Positions 1 to 6,861 of a stretch of 33,880 nucleotides of DNA are shown here, piece after piece (within the stretch, counting starts at the first letter, position 1; each line of letters opens with the position of its first letter). The stretch is taken from assembly GCA_005239795.1 (NCBI GenBank), contig SBBH01000148.1, positions 1-33,880 of the forward strand, given 5' to 3'. The notes beneath the pieces were generated by a model. That model searched no databases. It had not been told where the DNA came from and saw only the letters and a list, made by a program, of their open reading frames with translations. Origin of the DNA: Planctomycetales bacterium (GTDB taxonomy: Bacteria > Planctomycetota > SBBH01). Both the position numbers and the translations under genes were made by a program.

Positions 1-343
1 AGACGAGGACGCGCGGCTTTCGGGAGGCGGCCGCGATCGCCGCGACGAGATGGCGCGTTCCCGCGACACGGCTTTCGCGGATCCTCTCCTTGACGCTGTC
101 GTTCCAGCGGCGGTCCGCGACCGGTTCCCCGGCGAGGTGAAAGATGACGTCGACATCCCGCAGGAGATCCGCCGGCGGGACTTTCGTGCCGGGGTCCCAG
201 CGGCGCACTTCGGCGGCGAGGCCCGCGAGCCGCGCGCGAGAGCGCTCCGGGTCTCGGCTCGAAACGATTGGAGCTTCCAGGCTTGCTAAAAGCCGCCTTC
301 CGATAAATCCCGTTGCTCCCGTCACCAACGCTTTGGTTTTCAT
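1..343 (-). CDS. TIGR01777-type NAD-dependent epimerase (SDR), 3' end cut by window edge
   Basis: The first 114 codons of a gene reading leftward off the window. The ATG start at 343-341 gives MKTKALVTGATGFIGRRLL, a Rossmann strand with the dinucleotide-binding motif GxxGxxG (G9, G12, G15). Around residue 67 it has IFHLAGEPVADRRW, which matches the NLAG...RW signature of the TIGR01777/YfcH (SDR39U1) branch of extended short-chain dehydrogenases. These are cytosolic NAD(P)-binding proteins of poorly known substrate. No clear Shine-Dalgarno sequence or -10 hexamer precedes the start. A palindromic repeat lies 18 bp upstream. The catalytic YxxxK region would be beyond the edge and cannot be checked. 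Family assignment is fairly secure; substrate is unknown. Confidence 0.85.
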   Translation of the reverse strand, partial: MKTKALVTGATGFIGRRLLASLEAPIVSSRDPERSRARLAGLAAEVRRWDPGTKVPPADLLRDVDVIFHLAGEPVADRRWNDSVKERIRESRVAGTRHLVAAIAAASRKPRVLV

Positions 344-361
344 GGTCGCGGTGCAGAAGCT

Positions 362-410
362 TCAGGATTCGCGCAATCAAACACAGCAGTTATTTCCGCA
401 CGGCGTCTTA
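362..410 (-). repeat. REP-like palindromic repeat, copy A
   Basis: A 49-bp copy of a dispersed repeat. On the minus strand it begins TAAGACGCCGTGCGGAAATA and ends TTGCGCGAATCCTGA. About 36 bp of its left part match the copy at 4841 with about three mismatches. The right end matches the arm GCGCGAATCCTA at 5036-5047 and 20610-20621. It lies just upstream of the epimerase start. Confidence 0.75.
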
Positions 411-469
411 GTCTCAGCCGGGTCTTTAGGAATGTCAAGCAGGGCGCGGGTGGGATTTCCCATTCTGGG

Positions 470-475
470 TATAAT
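470..475 (+). promoter_or_regulatory. -10 hexamer TATAAT, probable leaderless promoter of the rhomboid gene
   Basis: A perfect TATAAT with a 6-nt spacer (AAAGCC) to the GTG start at 482. Transcription would begin at or next to the start codon. No recognisable -35 element and no Shine-Dalgarno sequence. Confidence 0.6.
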
Positions 476-481
476 AAAGCC

Positions 482-1318
482 GTGGGCATGTACGACAGAG
501 ACTATGCCCGGGAGCCCTGGGGGGCGGGTGCCTCGCGGCTCTCAATCTGGACAGCTACCAAACTTCTGATTGCAACCAACGTCGCCGTCTTCGTCGTCCA
601 GCTGTTCTTGGATTCTTTCCTCAAAACATGGTTTGCCCTGCATCCCGAGGATGTCATCCACCGCGGGTTCCTCTGGCAACTGGTAACCTATGCTTTCCTT
701 CACGACGCGGGAAACGTCTTTCATCTTTTTTTCAATATGCTCTTTTTGTGGTGGTTTGGCGGGGAGCTTGAGGAGATCTATGGGAGCCGCCGCTTCCTGG
801 GGGTCTATCTGGGAAGCGGGATTTTCGGGGGGCTCGTGCAGACGACGACGGCGTTCCTCACAGGACGCCTGGAAAGTTATGCACTAGGGGCGTCCGCGTG
901 CGTTTTAGGGCTCCTGGTGCTGGCCACCTTGAGGGATCCTCGGCGGATCGTCTATCTCTGGATGATCATCCTGGTTCCGATCCAGCTTCGTTTTCTGACC
1001 TTGTTCTACGTGGCGGTCGATCTCCTCGGGTTCGCGCGCGGTGATGGGGGAGTCGCCTATGCCGCGCACCTGGGAGGTGCGGCATGGGGAGCCCTCTGGT
1101 GGCTGTCTCATGAGCGGGGGGTGGGGCTCCGCGTCCCCTGGCCCCAGCGTCGGCGGCGGCGCCTGAGGCTTGTTGAACCCAGGCGTGAGGGTCCCGCTCC
1201 GGAGATCCGGGCCGAGGTGGACAGGCTTCTGGAGAAAATTTCCTCTGGCGGGATCGATTCGCTCACCGCCGCCGAGCGGGAATATCTGGCCCGCGCCAGC
1301 CGGGAGTTTCGGCACTGA
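482..1318 (+). CDS. Rhomboid-family intramembrane serine protease
   Basis: 278-residue polytopic membrane protein. Rhomboids cleave transmembrane substrates inside the membrane with a Ser-His dyad. The family landmarks are present: HLFFNML at 81-87 (conserved His and Asn of TM2), the nucleophile in LGASACV (Ser138) and the catalytic His in YAAHLGG (His196), with glycine-rich helices between. The usual GxSG reads GASA here, so the glycine after the serine is replaced by alanine. After the last membrane segment a basic linker (PQRRRRRLRL) leads to a short soluble tail, EVDRLLEKISSGGIDSLTAAE, of a kind often seen at rhomboid C-termini. GTG at 482 is chosen because it lies 6 nt after TATAAT; ATG at 488 is an alternative. 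The gene is monocistronic. Confidence 0.9.
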   Translation: MGMYDRDYAREPWGAGASRLSIWTATKLLIATNVAVFVVQLFLDSFLKTWFALHPEDVIHRGFLWQLVTYAFLHDAGNVFHLFFNMLFLWWFGGELEEIYGSRRFLGVYLGSGIFGGLVQTTTAFLTGRLESYALGASACVLGLLVLATLRDPRRIVYLWMIILVPIQLRFLTLFYVAVDLLGFARGDGGVAYAAHLGGAAWGALWWLSHERGVGLRVPWPQRRRRRLRLVEPRREGPAPEIRAEVDRLLEKISSGGIDSLTAAEREYLARASREFRH

Positions 1319-1521
1319 ACAGCCGAGGGAGGGACGGAGTCTGACGCGTGCATGGTCGTGGTGCATGGTTCGTGGTGCGCCTGTCCGCTGCGTAAGTAAG
1401 ATTGAAGGTTGATCAGCACGATGCAGGCAGGTGGTCGGGACTCAAGGACAGTGTTGCGTTTTTTTCCTGCGAACCACGAGCCATGAATCACGATCAACGA
1501 GCCAGCGGATCCCCTGGATCT
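1319..1521. other. Intergenic region with CATGGTTCGTGG-type degenerate repeats
   Basis: 203 bp between convergent genes. GTGCATGGTCGTG and GTGCATGGTTCGTG stand in tandem at about 1348-1376. A near-inverse copy (ACCACGAGCCATG, 1473-1485) follows, so CATGGTTCGTGGT at 1364-1376 can pair with it with one mismatch across about 95 bp. No plausible small gene and no standard terminator were seen. Confidence 0.5.
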
Positions 1522-2148
1522 CTATCTCGCTGGCGTCCGTTCGATTTTCTTTAGGGCTTCCAGGAACTTCATGGCGACCTCGCGCGAACGGATCCGGACG
1601 TTCGCCTCATGGTTGTCCTTGAGGGCGGCTCCGGTCCAGTTGGCACTTCCCACAAAGACGGTCTCGTCGTCGATCACGACGATTTTGGCGTGGGTCACGG
1701 TTTCCAGACCATCGACAAACACCGGCACGCCCGCCTGACGCAGGCGTGCGATCGCCTCCTCGTTTTTCTTTTCAAGTGTCCGTCGCTCGGCGTCGCTTTC
1801 CTTCCAATAGGTCCGGTTGGCGTCGAAAAGCGCTTCGACCCGGACGCCCCGCGCATGGGCGGCCACGAGGTCCTCGATCAGGATCGTCTCAAGAGAGCGG
1901 GGTTTTTCGGGGTTGTAGGCAACGCGGTACATGACGCAGACGATCGAGCGGCGCGCCTCTGTTAGCGCTGCATGGAGAGAGGGAAAGTAGTCGCCATCCA
2001 TGAGAGGCGTTGCTTCGAGGGAGGCCGGCGGATCGGGGGCGGGAGAGGCGCTGGCTGCGTCGGGGTTCCGGAAGAGCCAGAGGCCAACTGCGGTGGCCGA
2101 GAGCGTCAAGAGATAAAAAAGGAGAGCGTCTCTGCGGCTGGCCGACAT
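1522..2148 (-). CDS. Membrane-anchored phospholipase D-family (single HKD motif) protein
   Basis: 208 residues. An N-terminal hydrophobic helix (residues 8-26, LLFYLLTLSATAVGLWLF) is followed by a Pro/Ala-rich linker and one PLD domain. The HKD motif HAKIVVIDDETVFVGSAN gives H153, K155, D160, G167, S168 and N170. Proteins with a single motif, such as the Nuc-type endonucleases, act as dimers that share one active site. Substrate may be nucleic acid or phospholipid; the sequence does not decide. The helix would anchor the domain outside the cytoplasm. ATG at 2148 starts 8 bp after the vWA stop, with AAGGGG upstream, so the two genes form one operon. The reading frame stays open upstream of this ATG but overlaps the vWA gene and lacks family character there. 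Confidence 0.85.
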   Translation of the reverse strand: MSASRRDALLFYLLTLSATAVGLWLFRNPDAASASPAPDPPASLEATPLMDGDYFPSLHAALTEARRSIVCVMYRVAYNPEKPRSLETILIEDLVAAHARGVRVEALFDANRTYWKESDAERRTLEKKNEEAIARLRQAGVPVFVDGLETVTHAKIVVIDDETVFVGSANWTGAALKDNHEANVRIRSREVAMKFLEALKKIERTPAR

Positions 2149-2155
2149 GTGCTCG

Positions 2156-3787
2156 TCAATACCCCTTGGGCGGAGGGGAGATGGGAGGAAAAGGCAGCCC
2201 TCCTTTTCCATGCTTGGAATCGTTCTGGGGCCTGTTGAACTCGATCTGTATTGATTCGTCCGCCTTTGCCTTTTCGATCTCCTGGGCCCACCATGCCCAG
2301 GGGGTTTCCGCGTGGAGCTCCTTGAGGAGTTTGGTGAGGGGACTGTTTTCCGACGAGCCGGCCGGCTGGAGGGTGAACGTGATCTCGACCTGGGCCTTGG
2401 GATCAAGTGCGGTGCAGCCGGAGAACTTTCCCTTGTCGACCGCTTCCCGGAGGAGTCTGACGCGTTCGGCGAGCCGCGCTCTCTCTTCCCCCAGGACGAG
2501 GAGCGACAGGAGGGCGTTTGCCTCCCAGCGGCTGTCGGAACGGGCGGCGGCCTCGTCCTTCCAGATTTTTTTCTTTTTAGCATTCGCGTTCTTCAGGTCG
2601 CCGATCACCTCGTAAATCTGGGCTTCGCTTTCCTCGATTTGTTGGATCTCTTCCCGGCTGGTGATGAGGAGCTTGCCGATGTCGACGAGGGCCTCGCCGG
2701 CCAGGACGGTGAATTCAGCGGAGGATTTGGGCGGGAAAGGGCCGCACAGGGAGTCGGCGTGTTTGGCGGCGCGCTGGCGGCGGATCTCGTCGAGGATTGT
2801 TTTCAACCGCTTGCCATAGTCGGTCTCGGGGGTCCTATCCGCCGCATAGCTCGGTCGGTAATGCGCTTGCATCTTCTTTCGGTCGACCGGGACGGGAGAA
2901 GGGTCGGGGTCAGGGACCACGAAGTAGGCGCCGCCCGAGTTGTTTGCGAGCCTGGCCGGCGCGTAGAACCCGAAGCCGGACGGGATTTTGAGGTCTTCCG
3001 GCGGCGGGAGGAGGCGGGCCGCGGGGCCTGGAAGAATTTTTTGTTGCTTGGGGATTACACGGTTCGGGTGGACGGCCAGCTCCATGTCGGGGGATTCCGG
3101 GCCGACCGTTAGCGTGATGTTTCCTTGCCCCTGGAGATTTTTGTCTGTGTATCGGACCCGTTTTTTCATTGTGGCTGTCTGGAAACCTGCCTCGGCCCCG
3201 ATGCAGAAGAATTGCGCCTTTTGGGTCAGGAGCTCCTTTTCCACATCGTCGACTTTGGCCGCGTCGTCGCCTGCCTCATCGGTCACGAGGACGATGATCT
3301 TTTGGCTGTCGTCCGCCTTGAAATCGTTGAGCACAGCCAGGACCGCGGCCATCGGCGTCTCCCTGCCGCTGTCGTCGGGCTTGATCGTCCGGATTGCTTG
3401 CGCAATCAGTTTCTCGTCTTGGGTCGGTTTCTGGACGAGGACTGTCTTTTCCCCAACGCTGTAGACAGTCATCAGGAGATTTTCGTGATGGCGCACTTTT
3501 TTTTGGAGCATTTTAAGGAGGTTGTCCACCTCACCGGCGAGGATTTCACGGTCATCATGCATGCTTTGGGATCGATCGAAGATCCAGGCGACAAGGATTT
3601 TGCCCGCAAGGGGTTTGTCCGCCTTCAGGATCCGCGTCCCGAGAGTCTGGGCTGCCTCTGCGGTGTCATCGACCCATGCATTGGCGCCAGGGTCGGAAGG
3701 CGGTTTAGTTTCTTCGGCCTGGTGCTGGGGGGCTGCCGCCAAAGCGCAGAGGATGAAGCCGGCAATCCTGGTTTGTCGTCTAAGCAT
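2156..3787 (-). CDS. Secreted von Willebrand factor A domain protein
   Basis: 543 residues with an apparent signal peptide (MLRRQTRIAGFILCALAAAP, then QHQA). A vWA domain spans about residues 62-245. Its MIDAS metal site is intact: DRSQS (D71, S73, S75), the threonine in GRETPMAAV (T144) and the aspartate in IIVLVTDEAGDD (D170). The region after about residue 260 is not recognised; it is charged with heptad-like helical stretches (KKKIWKDEAAARSD, ERARLAERVRLLREAVDKG) and ends in a low-complexity Gly/Pro tail. Such proteins typically mediate metal-dependent protein contacts in the envelope. The ATG at 3787 is preferred because it begins the signal peptide; the upstream open frame runs into the divergent gene at 3915. 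First gene of a pair with the PLD protein. Confidence 0.85.
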   Translation of the reverse strand: MLRRQTRIAGFILCALAAAPQHQAEETKPPSDPGANAWVDDTAEAAQTLGTRILKADKPLAGKILVAWIFDRSQSMHDDREILAGEVDNLLKMLQKKVRHHENLLMTVYSVGEKTVLVQKPTQDEKLIAQAIRTIKPDDSGRETPMAAVLAVLNDFKADDSQKIIVLVTDEAGDDAAKVDDVEKELLTQKAQFFCIGAEAGFQTATMKKRVRYTDKNLQGQGNITLTVGPESPDMELAVHPNRVIPKQQKILPGPAARLLPPPEDLKIPSGFGFYAPARLANNSGGAYFVVPDPDPSPVPVDRKKMQAHYRPSYAADRTPETDYGKRLKTILDEIRRQRAAKHADSLCGPFPPKSSAEFTVLAGEALVDIGKLLITSREEIQQIEESEAQIYEVIGDLKNANAKKKKIWKDEAAARSDSRWEANALLSLLVLGEERARLAERVRLLREAVDKGKFSGCTALDPKAQVEITFTLQPAGSSENSPLTKLLKELHAETPWAWWAQEIEKAKADESIQIEFNRPQNDSKHGKGGLPFPPISPPPKGY

Positions 3788-3900
3788 AATCTGTTGCCAG
3801 GGTAGCACGCGGCCTAGGGGGAGGGCAAACCGATGGGGTGCACGTGTTTCCCCAGTTTGGGTTTTCAGCCCTCGAATTTCGTTCTGCCAGGTCCAGGGAC

Positions 3901-3906
3901 TATAAT
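3901..3906 (+). promoter_or_regulatory. -10 hexamer TATAAT, probable leaderless promoter
   Basis: A perfect TATAAT followed by 8 nt (GCGCCCTT) and the ATG at 3915. No Shine-Dalgarno sequence fits in the space. Confidence 0.65.
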
Positions 3907-3914
3907 GCGCCCTT

Positions 3915-4865
3915 ATGAAGTCGATCGGAGTGCGGGATCCCCTCGGAACCGTCCTTGCCGGAGGACTCACGGGGCGGCCGTTTCTGGAAGCGTTGCGCCG
4001 CGAGGTGGCGGCCACCGCCGGGGTGGGGCATTCGCTTCTTGGGCGGATGTCGACGGACCCCCGGTCGCGTGCTGATTTCTGCGTCATCGCGCTCCAGCAT
4101 TATCCGCTTGTTACGGTGTTCACGCGCTATCTCGAGATGCTCCTTCTCGCGGCCCCCGATTCCGAGGCGAAAATGTGGCTAGCGAAAGTTTTGGTCGACG
4201 AATACGGGGAAGGATCGCGGGGTCTTGATCACGCCTCGCTCTACCGAAATTTCCTGCGGGCGACCGGGGTTCCCGAGGGACAGGAGCGCAAGGCTCGCTT
4301 GCATCCGGCTGTTGTTGAGTTCATCTTCGAACATCTTCGGATCGCAGCCCGGGAGCCGTTCCTCGTGGGGCTGGGAGCCGTGGGGCCCGGCCACGAATGG
4401 GCGATCCCGGCGATGTTCGCGCGCATGATTCAAGGCCTGCGCGCCGCAGGGTTTGCCGACGGCCAGATCGAGTATTTCCTGTTGCATGTCGAACAGGACA
4501 AGGATCACGGGGCATGGCTTGAAGAGGCCCTGGTGCGCTACGCTCTGACCCCTGAGGCGTGCGGCCAGATTCGAAAAGGGGCGCTCTTGTCCCTGGCCTT
4601 GCGCGAGCAGTTCTGGTGGGGGGTGGCCGACAAGCTGAACGCCGAGCGGATGCGCCAACGGACGGGGCTTTCTCCCAGCACCGCAGGGAGCGAGTCCCGG
4701 GAGTTGACGCTTGAAGAGTTAGAACAGCTTGTGTGTCCCCGCGTGGAATTTCCGTTCGATTCCCCAGCGGGATCCACGGGGGTGCCGAACTGGGCCGCGC
4801 AGGGAGGATTAGAGGGGGAGCTGATGAAAACCGAATCCCCTAAGGCGCCGTGCGGAAATAACTGA
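3915..4865 (+). CDS. Haem-oxygenase-like diiron protein (CADD/PqqC-like, iron-containing redox enzyme family)
   Basis: 316 residues, all-helical, resembling the haem-oxygenase-like diiron (HDO) family that includes Chlamydia CADD and UndA. The iron ligands can be placed by hand: DEYGEGSRGLDH (E99 and H106), GHEW (E161), and HVEQDKDH (H191, D195, H198). The E-x6-H and H-x3-D-x2-H spacings equal those I recall for CADD (E81/H88/E142/H174/D178/H181). CADD's sacrificial tyrosines do not appear at the corresponding places, so p-aminobenzoate synthesis is not implied. It is followed by ferrochelatase, which suggests a role in haem or iron chemistry. Residues after about 240 (SPSTAGSESREL onward) form an unrelated tail; the last residues, KAPCGNN, and the stop codon are encoded by an inserted palindromic repeat. 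Reaction unknown. Confidence 0.85.
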   Translation: MKSIGVRDPLGTVLAGGLTGRPFLEALRREVAATAGVGHSLLGRMSTDPRSRADFCVIALQHYPLVTVFTRYLEMLLLAAPDSEAKMWLAKVLVDEYGEGSRGLDHASLYRNFLRATGVPEGQERKARLHPAVVEFIFEHLRIAAREPFLVGLGAVGPGHEWAIPAMFARMIQGLRAAGFADGQIEYFLLHVEQDKDHGAWLEEALVRYALTPEACGQIRKGALLSLALREQFWWGVADKLNAERMRQRTGLSPSTAGSESRELTLEELEQLVCPRVEFPFDSPAGSTGVPNWAAQGGLEGELMKTESPKAPCGNN

Positions 4866-4962
4866 TCTGTTTGATTAGGAGGGCCCACAGGGCATGAACG
4901 AATATCTCGGAGATCATGCGCGAGAGATCTTTTCACCTATTTCCTTTACGCACGGCGCCTTA
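4841..4962. repeat. Composite palindromic repeat B1 (14-bp perfect terminal inverted repeats)
   Basis: TAAGGCGCCGTGCG at 4841-4854 is exactly inverted at 4949-4962, enclosing about 94 bp. The left part (4841-4876) matches copy A at about 33 of 36 positions. Flanking TA dinucleotides are compatible with insertion at TA. It overlaps the last eight codons of the diiron-protein gene and provides its TGA. Confidence 0.75.
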
Positions 4963-4963
4963 T

Positions 4964-5048
4964 ATAGGATTCGCGCAAAAATAAAAGGAGGTTGAAAAAA
5001 AACGGATACGACGGTCAACGACAGAAGTTATTTTTGCGCGAATCCTAT
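4964..5048. repeat. Composite palindromic repeat B2 (21-bp perfect inverted repeat)
   Basis: ATAGGATTCGCGCAAAAATA at 4964-4983 (plus one further A) is perfectly inverted at 5028-5048, with a 43-bp centre. The arm is the same as the right arm of copy C at 20602-20621. The centre holds AAGGAGG (4985-4991) followed by a run of eight A (4995-5002). A transcript would fold this into a strong hairpin immediately before ferrochelatase. Confidence 0.85.
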
Positions 5049-5064
5049 CGACGGCGTTCTGCTG

Positions 5065-5994
5065 GTGGCATTCGGCGGGCCCACGCCCGGCTGTTGCGGG
5101 GTGCGCACCCCCTGCCCAGGGGAGGCGTATTGCTTTGTCGAGGGGGTCTTGGGGTGGGAGACCCAGCGCACGGCGCGCGTCGAGGAAGTGGCCGCCCATT
5201 ACCAGCATCTCGGAGGATTCTCGCCGTTCAACCGGTTCACGGAGGAGCAGGCTGGGGCTCTTTCGCGCGAGCTTGCAAGCCGGGGAGTGGATCTGCCAGT
5301 CTGGGTCGGCTACCGGCACTGGGCCCCCTACGTGAAAGAGGTGATGGCCGGAATTTCCCGCGAAGGATGCCGGCGGCTTCTGGCGGTGATTATGGCGCCG
5401 CACCAGTCGACGGTGAGCTGGGACTGGTATCTGAAGGTGGTTGGGGAGGCGCTCGACCCCTTGGGAGAGGCGGCTCCGCAGGTGAAATTCCTCGATCCCT
5501 GGTGGCGCCATCCAGGGTTTGTGGAGGCCTGGGCCGAACGTGTGCGCGAGGCCCTGGCGGGATGGGAGCCCGGGCGCGCCGCGCGGGCTGAGCTTATCTT
5601 CACGGCGCACGCGATCCCGCACGCGATCGCGCGCACGGGACCGTACACGCAGCAGTTTGAGGAGACGGCCTCGGCTGTCGCGAGGAGGCTCGAGCGGCCG
5701 TTCACCTTGGCCTACCAGAGCGGTCCGGAGAATCCGGCGATCCCCTGGACCGACCCTGACATCTGCGAGGTGATGCGTCAACGTGCCAAGAGCGGCCGGG
5801 ATTTTGTCGCCGCTCCCGTCGGTTTCCTCTGCGACAACGTCGAGGTCCTCTACGATCTGGATATCGCGGCGCGGCAGATCGCCCAGGCGCAGGGCTCGGG
5901 TTTTGTCCGGGCCGGCACTGTCGGAACCCATCCCCGATTCATCGGGATGCTGGCGGATCTCGTGGTCGAGCGCATCGGCCGCACCAGAATCTAG
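5065..5994 (+). CDS. hemH: Ferrochelatase (HemH family)
   Basis: Inserts ferrous iron into protoporphyrin IX or coproporphyrin III at the end of haem synthesis. From GTG 5065 (309 aa) the landmarks are AFGGP (2-6), HYQHLGGFSPFN (45-56), the catalytic His in FTAHAIP (H182), GPYTQQFEETA (192-202), YQSGPENPAIPW (217-228), and the acidic helix CDNVEVLYDLD with the conserved Glu (E260). The family's usual DHxE reads DNVE. An unusual Cys-rich stretch GCCGVRTPCPGEAYC (C10, C11, C17, C23) follows GGP. The first beta strand really begins upstream: IDGVLLV is encoded in frame from 5047, and the frame is open back to a TGA at 4993-4995 without ATG, GTG or TTG. ACG at 5002 stands 10 nt after AAGGAGG. The true start is therefore unresolved and lies inside repeat B2. 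Confidence 0.88.
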   Translation: MAFGGPTPGCCGVRTPCPGEAYCFVEGVLGWETQRTARVEEVAAHYQHLGGFSPFNRFTEEQAGALSRELASRGVDLPVWVGYRHWAPYVKEVMAGISREGCRRLLAVIMAPHQSTVSWDWYLKVVGEALDPLGEAAPQVKFLDPWWRHPGFVEAWAERVREALAGWEPGRAARAELIFTAHAIPHAIARTGPYTQQFEETASAVARRLERPFTLAYQSGPENPAIPWTDPDICEVMRQRAKSGRDFVAAPVGFLCDNVEVLYDLDIAARQIAQAQGSGFVRAGTVGTHPRFIGMLADLVVERIGRTRI

Positions 5995-6861
5995 ATCATT
6001 CTCGAGTTACTGTGCCGGCTCGTTCCTTTCCGGCCGTTTTCCGTTTGGAAATTCTTGTTCATGGCGGCCCTTGTGGCGGTTCGCCTTTTCGTGGGACACT
6101 TCATTGAGAGAGGCGCCCCTACGGGCGGTTCGCGTGTCCGCGGGACGCTCGGCACGCGATCTGGCCGCCAAGAGCGTGCCTCGCTGCAGTCCGGTTGACG
6201 GCCGGAGGGCCAAGGCATCCAAGTTGTTCCTTCGATGGAAGTCCGCCTCCGGCCTACCGGACAGCCCCGCGACCACGCTCCCGCCCCGGGGCGCGTGCTT
6301 CCTTGTGAATCCCGCCCGCGGATAAAAAACAACAGAGCTTCCCCCGCCCACCCAAGAGGTATCGCCGTCCCTTCGGGCCGGCTTTTTCGATCGGCCCATG
6401 TTCTTCACAACAGAAACAGCGAGCGCTTCTCGCCTCCGGCCACCTAAAGGAAGAGGGGCCGCCGAGGTGGCGATGGGACCCGCCGAGGCGGCCCCTTCCA
6501 CTTGTTGTGTTTTTTTGTTGTTCAGGGGAGCTGTGTGATACGGCGGCCGCTCGCGGCCCGCGGCGGGAGCGTTCGACGAGGCGTGTGAGGCCGGTCGCGG
6601 TGCGGTCCGGCATCGAAGGGGATATTCCTCATCGGCTCCACCGCGACCGTCGCCGAACTCGAGTGAGGTATGGGTTGGGGAGTCGTTTCCATGCCGAACG
6701 ACCTCGGAGAATGCAACCGCCGATAGGGCCGCAAACGGAGCGGCCGCCTGAAGGTGGTGTCTTGCACGAAAGCGTCCCAGGCGACCGCGAGGCGACGGAT
6801 GCCGCCAACTGCGACCGCGATAAGAGCAGCCGCCTGAGTGGCGCTGTACTCAGCGCTTCTG
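5995..6861. other. 867-bp GC-rich intergenic region, no convincing gene
   Basis: No frame on either strand shows a recognisable protein; the open frames are arginine- and proline-rich translations of GC-rich DNA. Visible structure: an imperfect direct repeat (GGCGGTTCGC then about eight bases then GGGAC) at 6075-6097 and 6124-6145; the strong hairpin at 6455-6495; and GC-rich repeats with CGGCCGCCTGA or CAGCCGCCTGA at about 6741-6752 and 6829-6839. I searched by eye for RNase P, tmRNA and SRP RNA signatures without success. It could be a decayed gene, a structured RNA or inert spacer. Confidence 0.4.
6455..6495 (+). terminator. Strong hairpin, terminator-like
   Basis: GGGGCCGCC (6455-6463) pairs with GGCGGCCCC (6487-6495). 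Inside, a symmetric GA/GA step leads to GGTGG:CCGCC and a 9-nt loop. A run of seven T lies at 6510-6516, about 14 nt beyond the stem, further than in a classical intrinsic terminator. It lies about 460 bp after ferrochelatase, so its target transcript is unclear. Confidence 0.4.

Noticed and set aside
4992..5591. Open frame starting at TTG 4992 directly after AAGGAGG
   Set aside because: No spacing between the ribosome site and the TTG, and its product is the wrong frame of ferrochelatase. The site may instead serve an in-frame ACG at 5002.
6007..6501. 164-codon minus-strand open frame after ferrochelatase
   Set aside because: Arg/Ala/Gly-rich with no domain and covers a strong hairpin; looks like chance in GC-rich DNA.
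6712..6760. Possible RNase P RNA fragment (GCAACCGCCGATAGG resembles part of the type A specificity domain)
   Set aside because: The universal P4 sequences (GGAAAGTCC and the 3' ACAGAA-type partner) were not found nearby on either strand.
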